The position numbers and the translations under genes were made by a program. Source: JBBUAX01 sp964409535 (GTDB lineage: Bacteria; Patescibacteriota; Minisyncoccia; UBA6257; 2-01-FULL-56-20). From it: DNA of 64,000 nt. The stretch is taken from contig CAYPDQ010000001.1 in the NCBI GenBank assembly GCA_964409535.1, forward strand, positions 62,001 through 126,000. Direction: 5' to 3'. The notes below the pieces were generated by a model. The model did not search any database. It saw nothing but the letters and a program-made list of their open reading frames with translations, and was not told the origin of the DNA. Shown here piece by piece: positions 56,129 through 63,949 of the stretch. Numbering within the stretch: the stretch's first letter is position 1; each line of letters begins with the position of its first letter.

Positions 56129-58094
56129 TCTTTTTACCATCGGTTCGGCGGTTCTCTCGGTCGTTTTCAGTTTGGGTCTCATCTCCGCTTTGCGGCGCTA
56201 TCCCGCCGGGAGCAAGGAGATGCTCGCGATCCGGGATGCGGTCAAAGAGGGTTCTAAAAGCTATCTCCGCCGCCAAAATTTAACCGTCTCCGCAGTCGCG
56301 GTTCTCGTCGCGGTCATTCTTTATATCGCAATGAACTGGCGGGTAGCGCTTGGATTCCTTATCGGCGCTTTTGCTTCCGCCCTCGCGGGTTACTTGGGGA
56401 TGATGACTGCGGTGGACACGAACTCCCGCGCCGCGGAGGCCGCGAAGTCCGGTTTGGGTCGGGCTTTCCGGGTGGCTTTTCTTGGTGGCTCAGTCACCGG
56501 ATTTCTTGTGGTCGGCTTGGGGCTTCTCGTTACCGGCGGATTCTTCGCGTTTTTCGGAGATATACAGGCCTTGACCGGCCTTGCATTCGGCAGTTCTTTG
56601 ATCTCCGTCTTTGCCCGTTTGGGCGGCGGTATATTCACCAAAGCGGCCGATGTCGGCACGGATATGGTCGGCAAAATTGAAGCCGGGATACCGGAAGACG
56701 ATCCGCGGAATCCGGGCGTGATCGCGGACAATGTCGGCGACAACGTCGGCGACTGCGCCGGTATGGCGGCGGACCTTTTTGAGACGTATGCGGTGACGCT
56801 TACCGCCGCGGTGCTTTTGGGCACAGCCGCCTTCGGCGCATCTCCGGAGCAGATCGCCTTCCCCTTTGTTCTCGGCGGGCTTGCGATAATCGCTTCTATT
56901 ATAGGAAGTTTCTTCGTCCGTCTTGGGAAAAGCGGAAACATTATGGGCGCGCTCTACAAGGGCCTCGCTGCTGCGCTTGTCTTGTCCGGTATTCTCTTCT
57001 ACTTCGCAACGGTGAAATTCTTCCCGGAAAACCCGATGCCAGTTTTCTGGTCCAGTGTCGTTGGTCTCGCGGTCACGGTACTCATGGTTCTCGTGACCGA
57101 CTATTACACCGCCAAAAAATACCGGCCGGTTAAATCCATCGCCGAAGCGTCCAAAGCCGGCCACGGCACGAACATAATCATCGGTCTCTCCGTGGGGATG
57201 GAGGCGACCTTCCTGCCGATAATCGTGATCGTCGCCGGGATACTCTCCGCCTATGCGCTGGCCGGCCTTTACGGCGTGGCCATCGCCGCGACCGCGATGC
57301 TTTCCGTCGCCGGAATAATCGTGGCGATCGATTCTTTCGGACCGATCACCGACAACGCCGGCGGGATCGCGGAAATGATAGGCGCGCCGGAGGAGGTTCG
57401 GAAGTCAACCGATGCCTTGGACGCGGTGGGGAACACCACCAAGGCGGTGACCAAGGGCTACGCCATCGCTTCCGCCGGACTTGCGGCACTCGTGCTTTTC
57501 GCCGGTTACAGCGAGGAACTTCTGCGCGCGGGCAAATCGGTGGTCTTCGTCTTGGATGAGCCGGTGGTTTTAGCCGGACTTTTCTTGGGTGCGGCGGTGC
57601 CGTATCTTTTCGGCTCACTTGCGATGAAGGCAGTCGGCCGGGCGGCGACCGTCCTGGTTGAGGAGATCCGACGGCAGTTCCGGGAGGTAAAAGGAATAAT
57701 GGAAAGGACCGCAAAGCCGGAGTACGGTAAGGCGGTGGACATCGTGACCAAAGCGGCGCTGCGCGAGATGGTGGCACCCGCCCTGCTCGCGGTTCTCGCG
57801 GTCATAATCGTGGGCTTTGCCCTCGGCGCCAAAGCCTTGGGCGGATTCCTTATCGGCACCATCGTCTCCGGCCTCTTCGTCGCCATCTCTATGACCTCCG
57901 GCGGCGCGGCTTGGGACAATGCCAAAAAATACATTGAATCCGGCCACTTCGGCGGCAAGGGCTCGGACGCGCACAAGGCGGCAGTGACCGGCGACACGGT
58001 AGGGGACCCATACAAAGATACCGCCGGCCCGGCGATAAACCCCCTGATCAAGGTGATAAATATCGTTGCTTTACTTCTGGTGCCGTTCCTATAA
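56118..58094 (+). CDS. hppA: K+-independent membrane H+-pyrophosphatase
   Basis: 658 residues, about 15-16 transmembrane helices. Catalytic loops: FTKAADVGTDMVGKIEAGIP and DNVGDNVGDCAGMAADLFET, later DSFGPITDNAGGIAEM and the C-terminal DPYKDTAGPAINPL. The K+-dependence position reads GNTTKAVTKG (Lys where K+-requiring enzymes have Ala), so the enzyme should be K+-independent and pump protons. It couples PPi hydrolysis to a proton gradient, useful in a fermentative cell. ATG overlaps the nusA 3' end by 11 bp. Confidence 0.96.
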   Translation: MTLNLFTIGSAVLSVVFSLGLISALRRYPAGSKEMLAIRDAVKEGSKSYLRRQNLTVSAVAVLVAVILYIAMNWRVALGFLIGAFASALAGYLGMMTAVDTNSRAAEAAKSGLGRAFRVAFLGGSVTGFLVVGLGLLVTGGFFAFFGDIQALTGLAFGSSLISVFARLGGGIFTKAADVGTDMVGKIEAGIPEDDPRNPGVIADNVGDNVGDCAGMAADLFETYAVTLTAAVLLGTAAFGASPEQIAFPFVLGGLAIIASIIGSFFVRLGKSGNIMGALYKGLAAALVLSGILFYFATVKFFPENPMPVFWSSVVGLAVTVLMVLVTDYYTAKKYRPVKSIAEASKAGHGTNIIIGLSVGMEATFLPIIVIVAGILSAYALAGLYGVAIAATAMLSVAGIIVAIDSFGPITDNAGGIAEMIGAPEEVRKSTDALDAVGNTTKAVTKGYAIASAGLAALVLFAGYSEELLRAGKSVVFVLDEPVVLAGLFLGAAVPYLFGSLAMKAVGRAATVLVEEIRRQFREVKGIMERTAKPEYGKAVDIVTKAALREMVAPALLAVLAVIIVGFALGAKALGGFLIGTIVSGLFVAISMTSGGAAWDNAKKYIESGHFGGKGSDAHKAAVTGDTVGDPYKDTAGPAINPLIKVINIVALLLVPFL

Positions 58095-58109
58095 TATATG
58101 GACGAAAAC

Positions 58110-58232
58110 ATGTATCCCGTTAGAGACCGCAAACTTATGTGCTGTGCTAAGACATCAAATGCGAAACAGTCAGCCATGGTCGCACTGGCGTGGAAAATCT
58201 ACGGAAACACCACGGGTGTTTCCTGTCTCTAA
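58110..58232 (+). CDS. Leader peptide upstream of clpP (40 aa, MYPVRDRKL...)
   Basis: It could also start at ATG 58098 (MDENMYPVRD), which was probably the first ATG of the original clpP. It ends GTTTCCTGTCTCTAA four bases before the rebuilt clpP ATG. Homologous to the leaders at 7.8 and 33.6 kb. Confidence 0.5.
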   Translation: MYPVRDRKLMCCAKTSNAKQSAMVALAWKIYGNTTGVSCL

Positions 58233-58237
58233 CGGGA
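58115..58237. mobile_element. Family 1 element C (123 bp) at the clpP start
   Basis: Perfect ends TCCCGTTAGAGAC and GTCTCTAACGGGA, duplication TGTA at 58111-58114 and 58238-58241. Same core (TGGTCGCACTGGCGTGGAAA) as elements A and B, same length as B. Stem GGAAACACC/GGTGTTTCC. Confidence 0.9.
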
Positions 58238-58815
58238 TGTACCTCATCCCCACCGTCATAGAGAAATCGCCGTACGGCGAGCGCGCCTACGACATCTACT
58301 CCCGGTTGCTCAAGGAGCGGATAGTATTTCTCGCCGGACCGGTGAACGACGCGGTCGCGAACGCGGTCATCGCCCAGCTGCTTTTCCTGGAGCACGAGGA
58401 TCCTAAAAAGGAGATCAAGATATACTTGAACACCCCCGGCGGCTCGGTCTCCGCGGGGATGGCGATCTACGATACGATGCAGTACGTTAAGCCGGACGTC
58501 GCAACCATCTGCGTCGGTATCGCCGCTTCCATGGGCGCGGTGCTCCTCGCCGCCGGCAAAAAGGGTAAGCGTTTCGCTTTGCCTAATTCCCAGATACTTC
58601 TGCACCAGGTGATGGGCGGGGCGGAGGGCCAGGCCGCGGATGTGGAAATAGCCGCCAAGCAGATATTGAAAATAAAATCCAAGCTGAACCAGGTCTTGGC
58701 CAAACACACCAGCCAGCCGCTCTCCCGGATTGAAAAAGACACCGACCGCGACTTCTGGCTCACCGCCGACGAAGCCAAAGAATACGGCATCATAGATAAG
58801 ACCATCAAGAAATAG
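58237..58815 (+). CDS. clpP: ATP-dependent Clp protease proteolytic subunit
   Basis: 192 residues from MYLIPTVIEKSPYGERAYDI. Triad Ser98 (GIAASMGAVLL), His123 (LLHQVMGGAEGQ), Asp172 (KDTDRDFWL). Before the insertion the protein probably began MDENMYLIPTV; the first four residues are now cut off. ClpP with a Clp ATPase degrades tmRNA-tagged proteins. Confidence 0.96.
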   Translation: MYLIPTVIEKSPYGERAYDIYSRLLKERIVFLAGPVNDAVANAVIAQLLFLEHEDPKKEIKIYLNTPGGSVSAGMAIYDTMQYVKPDVATICVGIAASMGAVLLAAGKKGKRFALPNSQILLHQVMGGAEGQAADVEIAAKQILKIKSKLNQVLAKHTSQPLSRIEKDTDRDFWLTADEAKEYGIIDKTIKK

Positions 58816-58816
58816 C

Positions 58817-58965
58817 TCGGCCTCGCGGCTCGTCGGGGTCGGTGTGGTTTTGCTCCAGCGGCAAAACCCACCTGTGTCTCGGCCAGCCGACCGAGCATAT
58901 AAGGAACTTATGTGCTCGGACCAAGCTCGGCTTGGCCTGCGACACACCCCGCCGAACCGCCAGGC
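58817..58965. repeat. Large imperfect foldback downstream of clpP
   Basis: GGCCTCGCGGCTCGTCGGGG at the left pairs with CCCCGCCGAACCGCCAGGCC at the right (17 of 20). Inside is CCGAGCATATAA/TTATGTGCTCGG, the same stem as the terminator at 28.4 kb, and a GGTTTTGC/GCAAAACC pair. Confidence 0.65.
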
Positions 58966-58989
58966 CTCGCGTGATGTTTGTAAAATAAT

Positions 58990-59025
58990 CTGAGCGGAGC
59001 CGCTGGGGACGACTCCGCTCGTTTT
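58990..59025 (+). terminator. Terminator of the clpP transcript
   Basis: GAGCGGAG pairs with CTCCGCTC, followed by GTTTTA. It sits against the 3' end of the convergent gene. Confidence 0.8.
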
Positions 59026-59027
59026 AC

Positions 59028-59522
59028 TTACGCTCTGATCCTCGTCCGCTCCCGGCGCCGCGCGGCTTTGCGCTCGCTCCGCACCACATCCGCGAGAACG
59101 CTCGCGAACCGGGAAGTGGCGAGAACCACCGTCGTCTCCCGCGGAGTCGGGAGGACGATGCGTGCTGCGACTTCCGCGGAGAGCCGCTTCCCGACTGCCT
59201 GCCAGCAAGACGCGATGCGCATGCCGGGGAGGAGCGCATCCAGCTCCAAGTGGGAGCGCAGCTCCTCCTCGAAGTTGAGCATCAGGAGCTCCGCCCGCTT
59301 GGCGAGCTGCTCAATCCGCTCGGCTTCCTCCGCAGAGAGTTGCTGGCCGCGGTGGAGATTCACCGCCTGGACGATCGCGCTCTGGGCGACCAGCCAGGGG
59401 CGGATGCCCTCGGGCACGTCGCCCAGGATCTCCTCGTCCGCCGCCGGCTTGTTAAGCCCGAGGCCGAAGGCGATCACGTGTTCTTGGGTGATGTCCTTTG
59501 TCAGCTCTTCCATCCAACGCAT
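59028..59522 (-). CDS. Hypothetical protein with Shine-Dalgarno sequence and promoter
   Basis: 164 residues, mostly helical, no signal peptide. Segments WLVAQSAIVQAVNLHRGQQL, RIEQLAKRAELLMLNFEEEL; basic C-terminus (SERKAARRRERTRIRA). Shine-Dalgarno GGAGGTGA before the ATG and promoter at 59567-59595. No family recognised. High GC and Arg-rich, like the other Shine-Dalgarno-led genes here. Confidence 0.65.
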   Translation of the reverse strand: MRWMEELTKDITQEHVIAFGLGLNKPAADEEILGDVPEGIRPWLVAQSAIVQAVNLHRGQQLSAEEAERIEQLAKRAELLMLNFEEELRSHLELDALLPGMRIASCWQAVGKRLSAEVAARIVLPTPRETTVVLATSRFASVLADVVRSERKAARRRERTRIRA

Positions 59523-59566
59523 ACGTCACCTCCAGAGCGTCAGGGATGTGGGTAATGCCGCGGGAT

Positions 59567-59595
59567 ATTATGCAAAATTTAAAGGCATATGTCAA
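59567..59595 (-). promoter_or_regulatory. Promoter TTGACA-17-CATAAT
   Basis: TTGACA (59595-59590 on the minus strand), 17-bp spacer, CATAAT. It drives the 59028-59522 gene with a ~40-nt 5' UTR. It is divergent from tyrS. Confidence 0.75.
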
Positions 59596-59640
59596 CACAG
59601 ATTCGCAGAAGCGTTTTGTCTCTGATAAAATAATCCGCGT

Positions 59641-60858
59641 ATGACGAAGCTAGGCAGAATCCGCGAGCTTCTCTCCCGCAACGTGGAGCAGGTGATCGAG
59701 CGTGCGCATCTGGAGAAGGCGCTACGGAGCGGTAAAAAGTTGCGGGTGAAACTGGGGATTGACCCAACTTCCCCAGATTTACATTTGGGGCATGCGGTAA
59801 TTTTGCGCAAGATGAAGGAATTTCAGGATCTCGGCCACCAGATTGTTCTGATAATCGGGGATTTTACCGGTAAAATCGGAGATCCTTCTGGCCGCTCCGA
59901 TGCCCGAAAGCCACTTACCGACGCGGAGGTGAATCGCAACAAGAAGGATTATCTGGTACAGGCGGGAAAGATCATCGACGTTAAAAAAGCGGAGGTACGG
60001 CATAACAGCGAATGGTTCAAGCGGGAAGGAGTGGCCCAGCTTATTACTTTGGCGGGCGCAGGCAGTATGCAGCAAGTACTTCGCCGCGCGGATTTCCGGA
60101 AGCGGTTGAAGGCCGATCAGGATATCACGCTCTTGGAGACACTTTACCCCCTTCTTCAAGGTTACGATTCGGTAAAGGTCAGGGCGGATATAGAACTCGG
60201 CGGCAACGATCAGCTCTTCAATCTGCTTATGGGCAGGAGGGTCCAGCGCTACTTTGGAGAGAAAGAGCAGGATGTGCTGACGGTGTCCCTGCTTGAGGGC
60301 TTGGATGGAAAGAAAAAGATGAGCAAAAGTGCTGGAAACTATATCGGCTTGACTGAAAATCCGGATACGATGGTCGGCAAGACAATGACGCTGCCCGACA
60401 ACCTAATTCCTCGGTATTTCCTAATGTGCACGGAATTAGACGAAAGAGAGGTTAAAACACTGGAGAGTAAATTGAGTCCACGTGATTTTAAACTGCGGCT
60501 CGCCAAGGAAATCGTCGAGCTTTACCACAGTAAATCGGCGGCGGAGAAAGCTGCGGAGAAGTGGCAGAAGATCTTTTCTAAAAGGGAAATTCCTAAAGAT
60601 ATAGAGGAATATAAATTTTCTAAGAACGTTGAAACCGACTGGCTTGATATAGTGTGGGATATAGGCAAAAACCGAGGCATCCTAAGCAGTCGGGCCGAGG
60701 CTTGGAGGCTAATTGAACAAGGCGGTTTTGAAAAAGATGGTCGTAAGATAACCAAGCCAAGGGACATCGTGCGCACTAACGACCTGGTTGGTTCGGTGTT
60801 AAGAGTAGGCAAGAAAAAGTTTTTTAAGATTAAGGCAGATTTGCCAAAGCGGAGTTGA
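59641..60858 (+). CDS. tyrS: Tyrosyl-tRNA synthetase
   Basis: 405 residues. Class I motifs DPTSPDLHLGHAV and KKKMSKS, and a C-terminal S4-like domain (AWRLIEQGGFEKDGRKI, DLVGSVLRVGKKKFFKI). TyrRS of the TyrZ-like type. TG-A-TAAAAT, an extended -10, lies just before the ATG, with no Shine-Dalgarno sequence (short-leader or leaderless). Confidence 0.97.
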   Translation: MTKLGRIRELLSRNVEQVIERAHLEKALRSGKKLRVKLGIDPTSPDLHLGHAVILRKMKEFQDLGHQIVLIIGDFTGKIGDPSGRSDARKPLTDAEVNRNKKDYLVQAGKIIDVKKAEVRHNSEWFKREGVAQLITLAGAGSMQQVLRRADFRKRLKADQDITLLETLYPLLQGYDSVKVRADIELGGNDQLFNLLMGRRVQRYFGEKEQDVLTVSLLEGLDGKKKMSKSAGNYIGLTENPDTMVGKTMTLPDNLIPRYFLMCTELDEREVKTLESKLSPRDFKLRLAKEIVELYHSKSAAEKAAEKWQKIFSKREIPKDIEEYKFSKNVETDWLDIVWDIGKNRGILSSRAEAWRLIEQGGFEKDGRKITKPRDIVRTNDLVGSVLRVGKKKFFKIKADLPKRS

Positions 60859-60892
60859 GGTAGTATAAAAACGGCAGCAGGAGGTTGACACC

Positions 60893-61291
60893 ATGTACTC
60901 TTGGGAAGTTTCGGACTACCTCAAGGGGTTGGACGAAGGGATGAGGGAGTTGGCCGACGACCTCTATCTCAAGCTTCAGCTCCTTCGGCTCGCAGGGCTC
61001 TATCCTGTCTTCGTCGGTATCGCCGTGACCGTCGTGATGCTCCTCATTGGGGCGGTTGTGGGGTCCCCGGGCGGTTTCGGCGTCGTCTTCGCCGTCGCGG
61101 CTTGGACAGGCGTCGCTGTCGGCGGCTGGCTCCGGTTGAGCCGTCGGTATGAGAGCATCTGCAGCCGCCATCTGAACGAAGTGGCGAAGATGCTCTTCGC
61201 CCATCCGGAACTTCATCCGGTCGCGCGAGAGCTCGCCCGGCTGGACCCGGCGGTAGCCGAGCGCGCCAAAGCGATCTTGCCCATCGCGTGA
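60893..61291 (+). CDS. Hypothetical protein with two membrane helices
   Basis: 132 residues. Shine-Dalgarno CAGGAGGTTG. Helices at about 34-56 and 60-80 (YPVFVGIAVTVVMLLIGAVV and GGFGVVFAVAAWTGVAVGGW), N- and C-terminal cytoplasmic helices. Ends before a strong terminator. No family recognised. Confidence 0.68.
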   Translation: MYSWEVSDYLKGLDEGMRELADDLYLKLQLLRLAGLYPVFVGIAVTVVMLLIGAVVGSPGGFGVVFAVAAWTGVAVGGWLRLSRRYESICSRHLNEVAKMLFAHPELHPVARELARLDPAVAERAKAILPIA

Positions 61292-61321
61292 GGCAGGTGC
61301 CCAAGCGGGGAAGATGTGAGA

Positions 61322-61358
61322 AGGCCCGTATCGCAGCGTTGCGGTACGGGCCTTTTGT
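61322..61358 (+). terminator. Rho-independent terminator
   Basis: AGGCCCGTA pairs with TACGGGCCT around a 14-nt loop that can itself pair (CGCA/TGCG), followed by TTTTGTATTC. Confidence 0.85.
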
Positions 61359-61390
61359 ATTCTTCTCCTTTCTTGCTCGGCTGCGCGGCG

Positions 61391-62686
61391 TCAGCAGCGG
61401 GGGTGGATCTCTTCGTCCAACACCCGCTTCACTTCCGCCACCGGATCCTTGGCGCCGAGGATCTGGCGGCCCATCACGATACGGTTCGCGCCCTTCGCGA
61501 TCGCCGCCGCGGGCGTGTCCACCCGCGCCTGGTCGCCCTTGTCCACTCCCGCCGAACGGATACCCGGGGTGACGATGAGCGATTCCGGGTAGAGCTTTCG
61601 GAGGACCGCGGCTTCTTCCGGCGAGCACACGAATCCGTGCGCGCCGGCCTTATTCGCGATCTCCGCGAGCTTCACCACTTGGGAGAGTGGCTGCCTCTGG
61701 AAGATGTCCTCGCACTCGTCCTTGAGCGACGTGAGGACGGTGATAGCGAGCACGTTCGTGCCCGTGCCCGCGAGCGCTTGAACTGCAGCACTCACCATCT
61801 CCTCGCCGCCGGAGGCGTGCACCGTCACCGCCCAGGGCTTGTGCGCCCGGAGATGCAGACAGGTGTTCGCGACGGTGTTCGGGATGTCGTGGCACTTCAG
61901 GTCCACCATCACCCGCCCGTAGGTCTGGAGATTGGGCACGATGTTCGCGATGCCGCCGTTGAACACCATGTCGTTCACTTTCCAGGTGCAGCCCGTCGTC
62001 CGGAGTTCGTCCACGAGCGGCAGGACTTCCTCCCAGGGCTTGCCGTCCAGGGCGACGATGATGGGATTCATCGCCTCCACCGTGGGGTCAGAGCGCTCCA
62101 TCGCGCCCATTTCCACGAGCCGCCGCCGGATGTCGTGCAAGGTCATTCCTGGCCAGACATCCAGCCGGACATTCTCCGCAGCGAACTTCTGCCGCCAGCC
62201 CTGCTCACGGTCCACGAGGACGATGAGCGCCGGGACCTGAAGTCCCATCCGCAGACACTCGCGATACGGCTCCACCTTGGACGCGCCGTCGGTCACGACG
62301 TCATCCAGGAGCGCCACCCGCTCGCCGCGCTTGGCCTCGCCGATGACCCTGGCTTTGGCCACCCGCCCTTCCTTCGCCTCCTCGCAGATGGTGAGGTAGG
62401 GGATGCCGGTCTTCGCCGACAGATGCCCGGCGAAGCAGGACACCGAGTCCGGCACTTCCGCGAAGCGGGCGATGTTCAGCCGTCGCAGGGGGTTCGCGTA
62501 GATGCGCGCGAGCGCCCGGATCGCGTCCGGACGGTTCCGGGCATCACGCAGCTTGACGTAGATGTCGGTCTTCCCGCCGCTTTTGAGCGGCAGGTTCCGG
62601 CGGTTGTCCCACTGCAGCAGTTCGTAGTGGATCAACCTGCCGATGAGATCGTCCCGTTCGTCGGGATCCAGCCACGGCATTCGCAT
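61391..62686 (-). CDS. Bifunctional orotate phosphoribosyltransferase-OMP decarboxylase
   Basis: 431 residues. N-terminal OPRT (residues ~10-200): KSGGKTDIYVKLRD, PRPP loop RVALLDDVVTDGAS. C-terminal ODCase (~208-431): IIVALDGKPWEEVL, catalytic DLKCHDIPNTVAN (D-x-K-x-x-D), VTPGIRSAGVDKGDQAR and MGRQI. OPRT-ODC order is that of eukaryotic UMP synthase. It converts orotate to UMP. Shine-Dalgarno GAGGAG before ATG 62686. Divergent from pyrD. Confidence 0.93.
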   Translation of the reverse strand: MRMPWLDPDERDDLIGRLIHYELLQWDNRRNLPLKSGGKTDIYVKLRDARNRPDAIRALARIYANPLRRLNIARFAEVPDSVSCFAGHLSAKTGIPYLTICEEAKEGRVAKARVIGEAKRGERVALLDDVVTDGASKVEPYRECLRMGLQVPALIVLVDREQGWRQKFAAENVRLDVWPGMTLHDIRRRLVEMGAMERSDPTVEAMNPIIVALDGKPWEEVLPLVDELRTTGCTWKVNDMVFNGGIANIVPNLQTYGRVMVDLKCHDIPNTVANTCLHLRAHKPWAVTVHASGGEEMVSAAVQALAGTGTNVLAITVLTSLKDECEDIFQRQPLSQVVKLAEIANKAGAHGFVCSPEEAAVLRKLYPESLIVTPGIRSAGVDKGDQARVDTPAAAIAKGANRIVMGRQILGAKDPVAEVKRVLDEEIHPRC

Positions 62687-62727
62687 AATGGACTCCTCTC
62701 TCCGATTGTCGTTGTTGTTCCGTCAAT

Positions 62728-62756
62728 TTGACTTACGCTGGCTGAATATATATACA
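62728..62756 (+). promoter_or_regulatory. Promoter TTGACT-17-TATACA for pyrD
   Basis: Hexamers spaced 17 bp in the pyrEF-pyrD divergent gap. The transcript carries family 1 element D in its 5' UTR. Confidence 0.7.
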
Positions 62757-62775
62757 AAGGGGAGCATTACGTCAA

Positions 62776-62846
62776 TCCCGTTAGAAGTCCGACATCCGCA
62801 GAGACGAATGTCGGCAGAAACCGGAGGTTTCTTACTTCTAACGGGA
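62776..62846. mobile_element. Family 1 element D (71 bp) in the pyrD 5' UTR
   Basis: Perfect ends TCCCGTTAGAAGT and ACTTCTAACGGGA, duplication TCAA at 62772-62775 and 62847-62850. The interior has CCGACATcCGc/GAATGTCGG and AGAAACC/GGTTTCT stems. It is the one copy not overlapping a coding sequence or start codon. Confidence 0.85.
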
Positions 62847-62877
62847 TCAATCAGAGGAAAGAGAGAAGAGGTGAGAT

Positions 62878-63828
62878 ATGAGATTGCGAAGCGTTGACTT
62901 CGGGCCGGTGACCGGCCAGAGCGGCGTTCAGGGATTCTTCGGCGAGGGCTACCGCTTCCACCGGTACTGGCGGCCGTTCGGACTGGATTTCGCGGGGATG
63001 ACATTCGTCGCGAAAACCACCACCCTGGAACCGCGGAAGGGCAATATGCCCCTTCGTGCGGATTTTACTCCGCAGGAGTTCCGGCCGAAGTGCATCGTGG
63101 TGAGCTTCCAGAGGGCGGCGGTCCTGAACTCTGTCGGTCTCTCCGGTCCGGGCGCGTGGGCGCTCCTCGCGACTGGCAAATGGCAGGCGAGAACGGAGCC
63201 GTTCTTCCTGTCCTTTATGTCGGTCGGCAAATTCAAGGAGGACCGGCTGGAAGAACTGCGCGATTTCACGGCGCTCCTCGTAGAGAACCTGCCGAGGTTC
63301 CGGGCGCCGGTTGGGTTGCAGCTCAACTTTTCCTGTCCCAACACCGGTCACGCGCTTGTGGAACTGGTGGATGAGATCGGCGAAGCGCTGGACGTCGCGG
63401 CGGTCTTGGGCATACCGCTTATGCCCAAACTGAACCTGCTCGTGCCGGTCGCGACGGCAAAGGAGGTGAGCGACCACCCGGCGTGCGACGCGCTCTGCGT
63501 CTCCAACACCATCCCGTGGGCGGACGTGCCAGTGGCGCTCCGGCTGGAACTCTTCGGGTCCATGGAATCGCCGCTTGCGCATTTGGGCGGCGGAGGACTT
63601 TCCGGGAGCTATCTCCTGCCGCTTCTTCTCCGGTGGCTTCACGACGCGCGCGATGCCGGAATCCGGAAGCCCCTGAATGCCGGCGGTGGGATCCTCTCCA
63701 CGCTCCAGGCGCGGGCGGTGAAGCGGGCTGCGGGGCCTAACTCTTCCGTGGCGCTGGGCTCGGTCGCGATCCTCCGGCCGTGGCGCGTACGAGGTATCAT
63801 CGGCACGATTCTGCGGATGGAGTACTAG
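62878..63828 (+). CDS. Dihydroorotate dehydrogenase-like FMN enzyme
   Basis: 316 residues. TIM-barrel FMN pattern: AAVLNSVGLSGPGAWALL, GLQLNFSCPNTGH, ALCVSNTIPW, HLGGGGLSG, LNAGGGI and ALGSVAILRPW. The PyrEF fusion next door supports a pyrimidine role. Shine-Dalgarno GAGGTGA. The N-terminal 40 residues are atypical. The electron acceptor class cannot be decided; no pyrK-like gene is visible. Confidence 0.85.
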   Translation: MRLRSVDFGPVTGQSGVQGFFGEGYRFHRYWRPFGLDFAGMTFVAKTTTLEPRKGNMPLRADFTPQEFRPKCIVVSFQRAAVLNSVGLSGPGAWALLATGKWQARTEPFFLSFMSVGKFKEDRLEELRDFTALLVENLPRFRAPVGLQLNFSCPNTGHALVELVDEIGEALDVAAVLGIPLMPKLNLLVPVATAKEVSDHPACDALCVSNTIPWADVPVALRLELFGSMESPLAHLGGGGLSGSYLLPLLLRWLHDARDAGIRKPLNAGGGILSTLQARAVKRAAGPNSSVALGSVAILRPWRVRGIIGTILRMEY

Positions 63829-63843
63829 CGTGAGGGGGAACAG

Positions 63844-63885
63844 GGGGTCGGCGCGAGTTGCGATGCGCTGGCCCCTTAAAATTAG
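63844..63885 (+). terminator. Terminator after the dihydroorotate dehydrogenase gene
   Basis: GGGGTCGGCGC pairs with GCGCTGGCCCC (9 of 11), followed by TTAAAATT. Confidence 0.65.
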
Positions 63886-63910
63886 GTAGCCCCGCCGTTG
63901 GCGGGACACA

Positions 63911-63944
63911 AGAGTTGCTAAGCGCTTCGCGCTAAGCCAACTCT
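63911..63944. repeat. Hairpin next to tRNA-Gly
   Basis: AGAGTTGCTAAGCGC pairs with GCGCTAAGCCAACTCT; probably the terminator or a 3' processing hairpin of the leftward tRNA transcript. Confidence 0.6.
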
Positions 63945-63949
63945 AAGTG

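Noticed and set aside
58115..58237. Family 1 elements as integron attC sites (CTAAC/GTTAG ends, internal stems)
   Set aside because: Ends do not fit RYYYAAC/GTTRRRY throughout (GTACGA variant), no integrase or cassette array is nearby, and each copy has a 4-bp target duplication, which points to transposition.
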